In this document: piece by piece, positions 33,040 to 36,500 of the stretch
Numbering within the stretch: position 1 is the stretch's first letter
Layout of the letters: every line of letters starts with the position of its first letter
NCBI GenBank assembly: GCA_030684935.1
Contig: JAUXXH010000017.1
Coordinates: 1-36,500 of the forward strand
Direction: 5' to 3'
Source: Pseudolabrys sp.
GTDB taxonomy: Bacteria > Pseudomonadota > Alphaproteobacteria > Rhizobiales > Xanthobacteraceae
DNA: 36,500 nucleotides
The notes under the pieces: model-generated
Databases searched by the model: none
Told to the model about the DNA's origin: nothing
Seen by the model: the letters and a program-made list of their open reading frames with translations, nothing else
Position numbers and translations under genes: made by a program

Positions 33040-33120
33040 TTCCGTTCGTCCCCGCGGACGCGGGGACCCAGCGCTTCAGGCTGCAAGCATGAACTGGATT
33101 CCCGCTTGCGCGGGAATGAA
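33040..33120. repeat. Dispersed palindromic repeat, family E
   Basis: CGTTCGTCCCCGCGGACGCGGGGACCCAG, a spacer, then TGGATTCCCGCTTGCGCGGGAATGAA forms two hairpins. The first matches 1871-1902. It follows the stop codon of the upstream membrane protein gene by 6 bp. Confidence 0.75.
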
Positions 33121-33156
33121 CGGGGTGTGCGGCAACGCCGAATTATTCGTATGTTG

Positions 33157-33272
33157 CGTCATGCGCGGGCTTGACCCGCGCATCCATGACGAGACGCAAC
33201 GCGGCGAAGGCTTACGCAAGTCCGAGTATCATGCGCGGCCTCGTGGATGGCCGGGTCGAGCCCGGCCATGAC
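33157..33272. repeat. Dispersed repeat, family C copy 3
   Basis: GTCATGCGCGGGCTTGACCCGCGCATCCATGACGAGACGCAACGCGGC..., then CGCGGCCTCGTGGATGGCCGGGTCGAGCCCGGCCATGAC. It is the cleanest of the three copies and suggests a consensus of about 116 bp. Confidence 0.85.
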
Positions 33273-33305
33273 AATCGCGACGCTGCGGTGAAATCACGGC
33301 ATAAA

Positions 33306-33333
33306 AAAATGCCCGGCTTACACCGGGCATTTT
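33306..33333 (-). terminator. Intrinsic terminator of rpoH (two-way)
   Basis: AAAATGCCCGG (33306-33316) and CCGGGCATTTT (33323-33333) form a perfect 11-bp stem with loop CTTACA. Read on the minus strand, a T-run follows and rpoH ends 29 bp earlier. It could also stop transcription from the left. Confidence 0.88.
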
Positions 33334-33362
33334 CGTTTTGATGTGTGGAGCGCCGCCGTGCG

Positions 33363-34283
33363 TTAATGCGCGGCGAGCGCGCCGGCGGGTTCGGCCGCAT
33401 GCGCGGGCTGCTCGATCGCGGCGAGGCGGTTCTTGACCGCCTTCTGCACCTTCTCGAAGGCGCGCACCTCGATCTGCCGCACGCGCTCGCGCGACACGCC
33501 GAACTCGGTCGCCAGATCCTCCAGCGTGATCGGATCGTCCGCCAGACGGCGCGCCTCGAAGATGCGCCGCTCGCGCTCGTTGAGCACGTCCAGCGCCGAG
33601 GTCAGCGCCTCGTGACGGTTATCCTTCTCCTCGTTGTCGGCCATGATGCGTTCCTGGCTCGGCGAATCGTCCACCAGCCAGTCCTGCCACTCGCCGCTCT
33701 CGCCGTCGTCGCGGATCGGCGCGTTCAGCGAGGCATCGCCGCCGAGGCGGCGGTTCATGTCGACCACGTCCTGCTCGGTCACGCCAAGACGCTTGGCGAT
33801 GATCTTGACCTGGTCGGGCCGCAGATCGCCTTCCTCGAGCGCCGAGATCTTGCTCTTGGCCTTGCGCAGGTTGAAGAACAGCTTCTTCTGGTTGGCGGTG
33901 GTGCCCATTTTGACGAGCGACCACGAGCGCAGGATGTATTCCTGGATCGCCGCCTTGATCCACCACATCGCATAGGTCGCCAGCCGGAAACCCTTTTCCG
34001 GCTCGAAGCGCTTGACCGCCTGCATCAGGCCGACATTGCCTTCGGACACGACTTCCGAAATCGGCAGGCCGTAGCCGCGATAGCCCATGGCGATCTTGGC
34101 GACGAGGCGGAGATGGCTGGTGACGAGCTTGTGCGCGGCGTCGGTATCGCCGTGCTCACGCCAGCTGCGCGCCAGCATGTATTCTTCCTGCGGCTCCAGC
34201 ATCGGGAACCGGCGGATTTCCTCGAGATAATGCGACAGGCCGGATTCGGCATTGAGTGCCGGCATAGCAGCTGAACGGGCCAT
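33363..34283 (-). CDS. rpoH: RNA polymerase sigma factor RpoH (sigma-32)
   Basis: The 306-residue protein directs RNA polymerase to heat-shock promoters. Region 2 contains SEGNVGLMQAVKRFEPEKGFRLATYAMWWIKAAIQEYI; the RpoH box QKKLFFNLRK follows (residues about 131-140), which separates it from RpoD. Region 3 has PDQVKIIAKRLGVTEQDV and region 4 ends ERERRIFEARRLADDPITLEDLATEFGVSRERVRQIEVRAFEKVQ. A GGAGGG ribosome site lies 6-7 nt before the ATG at 34283. A terminator follows at 33306-33333. Hyphomicrobiales often carry more than one rpoH; whether a second exists elsewhere cannot be seen. Confidence 0.98.
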   Translation of the reverse strand: MARSAAMPALNAESGLSHYLEEIRRFPMLEPQEEYMLARSWREHGDTDAAHKLVTSHLRLVAKIAMGYRGYGLPISEVVSEGNVGLMQAVKRFEPEKGFRLATYAMWWIKAAIQEYILRSWSLVKMGTTANQKKLFFNLRKAKSKISALEEGDLRPDQVKIIAKRLGVTEQDVVDMNRRLGGDASLNAPIRDDGESGEWQDWLVDDSPSQERIMADNEEKDNRHEALTSALDVLNERERRIFEARRLADDPITLEDLATEFGVSRERVRQIEVRAFEKVQKAVKNRLAAIEQPAHAAEPAGALAAH

Positions 34284-34489
34284 GGTAGCGCCCTCCTGTT
34301 AGTGCCCCCGGATGACCGGCAGGCGGGTTACCGCCGCCGCTCCCCGAGCCGACGGCGCGCACCCTGTGTTGCGACCGTGAAGTTTGACCGCACCTGCAGC
34401 ATAAAGGAGCGGACGGGTGAAATAAAGCAAACCGCCGTCACGTCGCTGTGAGGCTGCCGTGTCGGCACCAAGCCGTTGGTCTATTTGAG

Positions 34490-35566
34490 CTATTTTGACC
34501 GCTTGGGGCCCGGGACGCGGTTTTCCGCGGCCAGCGCATCACGTAAACGACGCAAGTCGCCCGGTAGTTCCGAGCGGAACTCCAGGACGTCGGCCGTGTC
34601 TGAGTCGGGGTGTTCGATGGCCAGCAGATAAGCATGCAAAGCCTGTCTGCCAAGGGCCCCCAGGGCCGCCTGCGCCTCCGGGCCGAGCCGGCTGATCTTG
34701 GTCTTGAAGCCGGTGCCATAGGTCTCGTCGCCCATGATCGGGTGGCCGATATGGGCCAGATGGACGCGGATCTGGTGGGTGCGGCCGGTCTCCAGCGTGC
34801 AGGCGACGAGGCTCGCGACCGGCTTGCCGTCATGGCCCGGGTAGGTCTCGAGCAGCTCCCAGTGCGTGACCGCCTCGCGGCCGAATTCGCGCACCGCGCG
34901 GCGCTCGCGGTTGTGCGGATGGCGGTCGAGCGGGGCGTCGATGGTGCCCCGCGGCCGGTCCGGCGCGCCCCAGACGAAGGCGAGATAGCCGCGCCGCATC
35001 TGGTTGGTGCGGCCATGATCGGCGAATTGCGCCGACAGCGAGCGGTGGGCTCTGTCGTTTTTGGCGACCACCATCAGCCCGGTGGTATCCTTGTCGAGGC
35101 GGTGGACGATGCCGGGCCGCTTGACGCCGCCGATGCCGGACAGGCTGTCGCCGCAATGCGCGATCAGCGCGTTGACCAGCGTGCCGGTGGCATGCCCCGC
35201 GGCCGGATGCACGACCAGACCGCTCGGCTTGTCGATGACGATCAGGGCGTCGTCCTCATAGACGATGGTGAGCGGGATATCCTCGCCCTTCGGCTGCGCC
35301 TCCTCGGGCGGCGGCAGCGTCACCATGACCACCTCGCCGGATTTGACCTGCATCGACGGATCGCGGATCGTGCGCCGCGCGGGCGCTTCCGCGCCGGCTT
35401 CCACCGTGACCTGGCCCGCAAGGATCAGCGCCTTGAGCCGCGAGCGCGACAGCGACGGAATCCGTGCCGCCAGCACGCGATCGAGCCGCTGGCCCTCTTC
35501 CTCGGCGGCGATGGTCACCGTCTCGTTTTCCGTAACAGGCAGATCCTGGTCCAACCGATGTCCCAT
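34490..35566 (-). CDS. rluD: 23S rRNA pseudouridine synthase RluD/RluA family
   Basis: The 358-residue product starts at the ATG at 35566 (MGHRLDQDLP). Residues 25-85 are an S4 RNA-binding domain (GQRLDRVLAARIPSLSRSRLKALILAGQVTV). The catalytic domain has VIDKPSGLVVHPAAGH near 110-125 and the catalytic Asp D158 in HRLDKDTTGLMVVAK. TGRTHQIRVHLAHIGHPIMGDETYG near 270-294 is the family's second signature. RluD makes pseudouridines in helix 69 of 23S rRNA. Its first 9 bases overlap on the opposite strand with the start of the small membrane gene. rpoH lies 206 bp downstream in the same direction, an arrangement seen across Hyphomicrobiales. Confidence 0.95.
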   Translation of the reverse strand: MGHRLDQDLPVTENETVTIAAEEEGQRLDRVLAARIPSLSRSRLKALILAGQVTVEAGAEAPARRTIRDPSMQVKSGEVVMVTLPPPEEAQPKGEDIPLTIVYEDDALIVIDKPSGLVVHPAAGHATGTLVNALIAHCGDSLSGIGGVKRPGIVHRLDKDTTGLMVVAKNDRAHRSLSAQFADHGRTNQMRRGYLAFVWGAPDRPRGTIDAPLDRHPHNRERRAVREFGREAVTHWELLETYPGHDGKPVASLVACTLETGRTHQIRVHLAHIGHPIMGDETYGTGFKTKISRLGPEAQAALGALGRQALHAYLLAIEHPDSDTADVLEFRSELPGDLRRLRDALAAENRVPGPKRSK

Positions 35567-35890
35567 GTTGACGACAAACCCATCGATCCGGAAGCCGCGG
35601 CGGTGTTCGCGAAGCTGCGCCGGCTGATGCTGATCGCCGGCGCGACCACCTTCATCGCGCTGGCCGGCGTGATCGGTGCCATCGGCTATCGTGTTTTCAC
35701 CGCCGGGGGAAGGGCGCCGCCTGTCACCGCCGAGGCGGTGGCGCCGCTGCCGGGGGGCGCGAGGGTGCTGTCGAGCGCGGTCGGCGACGGCCGCGTGGTG
35801 CTGACGGTGGAGATCGGCGGGGTGATCGAGCTGCGGAGTTTTGACCTCGGGACCTTGAAGCCGGTGGGGCGGCAAAGGCTGGGGGAGTAG
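35558..35890 (+). CDS. Small membrane protein divergent from rluD
   Basis: The 110-residue product starts at the ATG at 35558 (MSHVDDKPIDPEAAAVFAKLRRLM). One hydrophobic segment (residues about 24-47, LMLIAGATTFIALAGVIGAIGYRVF) anchors it in the inner membrane. The remainder (about 55-110) is a periplasmic beta-strand domain with VLSSAVGDGRVVLTVEIGGVIELRSFDLGTL. It may belong to the DUF6476 family, which I remember as being found next to rluD, but I am not certain. Its first nine coding bases overlap the first nine of rluD on the opposite strand. Confidence 0.8.
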   Translation: MSHVDDKPIDPEAAAVFAKLRRLMLIAGATTFIALAGVIGAIGYRVFTAGGRAPPVTAEAVAPLPGGARVLSSAVGDGRVVLTVEIGGVIELRSFDLGTLKPVGRQRLGE

Positions 35891-36106
35891 GGGGCTTTTC
35901 GCGCGGAGGGCGGGTTGGGGCGGTCCTTGATCGGCTGCCCTGCCGCTGTTTTCAGATGCAGCCGCTATCGCGGGCCTGACCCGGCGCCGGCGTGGCGTTC
36001 CGGCGGTGCGGGCTGCGATCAGGCGCGCCCCGGCGCCGCCGTATTTAATGCGGGCGCTGCGCTTGCGCGCCCGGCGGATCGAGGCTATCCCGAACGCCTT
36101 GGCCAA
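35891..36106. other. Gap before tRNA-Glu without visible genes
   Basis: 216 bp of high-GC sequence. Open frames here have no ribosome site or family resemblance. The promoter of tRNA-Glu should lie near its right end, but no clear -35/-10 pair can be picked out. Confidence 0.4.
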
Positions 36107-36182
36107 GCTCCCTTCGTCTAGTGGCCCAGGACGTCGCCCTCTCACGGCGAAAACAGGGGTTCGAGTCCCCTAGGGAGCGCCA
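36107..36182 (+). tRNA. tRNA-Glu(CTC)
   Basis: The cloverleaf is complete: acceptor GCTCCCT pairs with AGGGAGC, the anticodon stem TCGCC/GGCGA holds the loop CTCTCAC with anticodon CTC (36141-36143), and the T arm reads AGGGG-TTCGAGT-CCCCT. The discriminator G is followed by an encoded CCA (36180-36182). Sequence and the D arm TTCGTCTAGTGGCCCAGGA are typical of bacterial tRNA-Glu. Confidence 0.96.
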
Positions 36183-36220
36183 AGGCTCATACTCATTTAT
36201 TATGCCCCACGATTGCATCG

Positions 36221-36364
36221 TCAGATGCGGGGAATTGGCGGATCCAAGAATACGCTCCCAATCTTCCTATTCTCTTCAACGCCTTTCAACACCTCGTGGA
36301 CTGTTCGGAAGTCGCCTGGGAACCATGTTGCCACCGGAAATACCGGCAGCTTCAGATAGACGAT
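36221..36364 (-). pseudogene. Truncated reading frame next to an insertion sequence
   Basis: Read on the minus strand, 47 codons (beginning IVYLKLPVFPVATWFPGDF, with HEVLKGVEENRKIG and FLDPPIPRI) end at a TGA at 36221-36223. The composition is protein-like and the GC is lower than in the rest of the window. Upstream the frame runs into the end of the IS3-type element and stops within it. It looks like the 3' remnant of a gene cut by the insertion. The function is not recognised. Confidence 0.45.
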
Positions 36365-36365
36365 G

Positions 36366-36500
36366 TGGCCTGCACCCGGTTTCGTTGACACCCGCCTAAG
36401 CTAATCCAGCCTGCCTCTCGAACTCCATAGGGCTCATATAGCCGATCGTCGAGTGTCGCCGTTTGGGATTGTAGAAGCGTTCGATGTAGTCGAACACGTC
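36366..36500 (-). mobile_element. IS3-family insertion sequence, right part
   Basis: A TG-started end (TGGCCTGCACCCGG...GTTGACACCC, 36366-36392) is typical of IS3-family terminal inverted repeats. The transposase frame begins just inside. The other end and the target duplication lie outside the window, so the border is approximate. Confidence 0.65.
36396..36500 (-). CDS. IS3-family transposase (OrfB), C-terminal end
   Basis: The last 34 codons are visible and the gene continues past the right edge. The text DVFDYIERFYNPKRRHS followed by TIGYMSPMEFE is the conserved C-terminal end of the IS3-family OrfB DDE integrase, where the RRHS-x-xGYxSPxEFE motif follows the catalytic glutamate helix. 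The stop is at 36396-36398. It belongs to the insertion sequence whose end lies at about 36366. Confidence 0.9.
   Translation of the reverse strand, partial: DVFDYIERFYNPKRRHSTIGYMSPMEFERQAGLA

Noticed and set aside
35567..36145. Long N-terminal extension of rluD
   Set aside because: The frame runs on but is Arg/Pro-rich, lies antisense to the small membrane gene and has no relation to pseudouridine synthases.
36121..36399. 92-codon open frame overlapping the tRNA and island edge
   Set aside because: It begins within the tRNA gene and has no family resemblance; the minus-strand frames fit protein better.

Overview
The window looks like chromosomal DNA of an alphaproteobacterium of the order Hyphomicrobiales (Bradyrhizobiaceae/Xanthobacteraceae type). 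This rests on the high GC, the linked housekeeping genes serC-serA, phaC, purA, rpoH and rluD, bfd/bfr with an Irr-type box, Omp25-like barrels, many Bug/tripartite tricarboxylate transporter genes, and GC-rich mirror-image intergenic repeats (CCCTCCCC...GGGGAGGG) typical of that group. The genus is not determined.

Left part (1-5.6 kb): the end of a nitrate/cyanate-type ABC ATPase gene is followed by intact cyanase (cynS). After it comes a rearranged patch with a ParDE toxin-antitoxin pair, a small rearranged cyanase relic, and a lone 1132-codon gene of visibly lower GC and unknown function. That gene is the best candidate here for an undescribed accessory or defence protein.

Middle part (5.6-19.7 kb): metabolic and transport genes. 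They are an HTH-like hypothetical, a luciferase-like flavin oxidoreductase, a divergent tctC / tctA-tctB transporter set, a thioesterase, an FMN-dependent alpha-hydroxy-acid dehydrogenase with a Lys/Ala-rich tail, and glmM. Next comes a likely catabolic cluster: a LysR regulator with two tandem HTH domains facing an amidohydrolase, a Pht5-like periplasmic-binding-fold protein and a Bug solute-binding protein. A VOC protein closes the section.

Right part (19.7-36.5 kb): iron storage (bfd, a small hypothetical, bfr), three outer-membrane beta-barrels, serine biosynthesis (serC with a structured 5' leader, then serA), a DUF1902/HicA toxin-antitoxin pair bracketed by 34-bp direct repeats, phaC, purA with a membrane protein behind it, rpoH, and rluD with a divergent small membrane protein. 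At the right edge a tRNA-Glu(CTC) is followed by lower-GC DNA with a broken reading frame and the end of an IS3-family insertion sequence, as expected at the start of an island.

At least four families of interspersed repeats fill most of the intergenic space. All functional calls come from reading the sequence; no database search was run.
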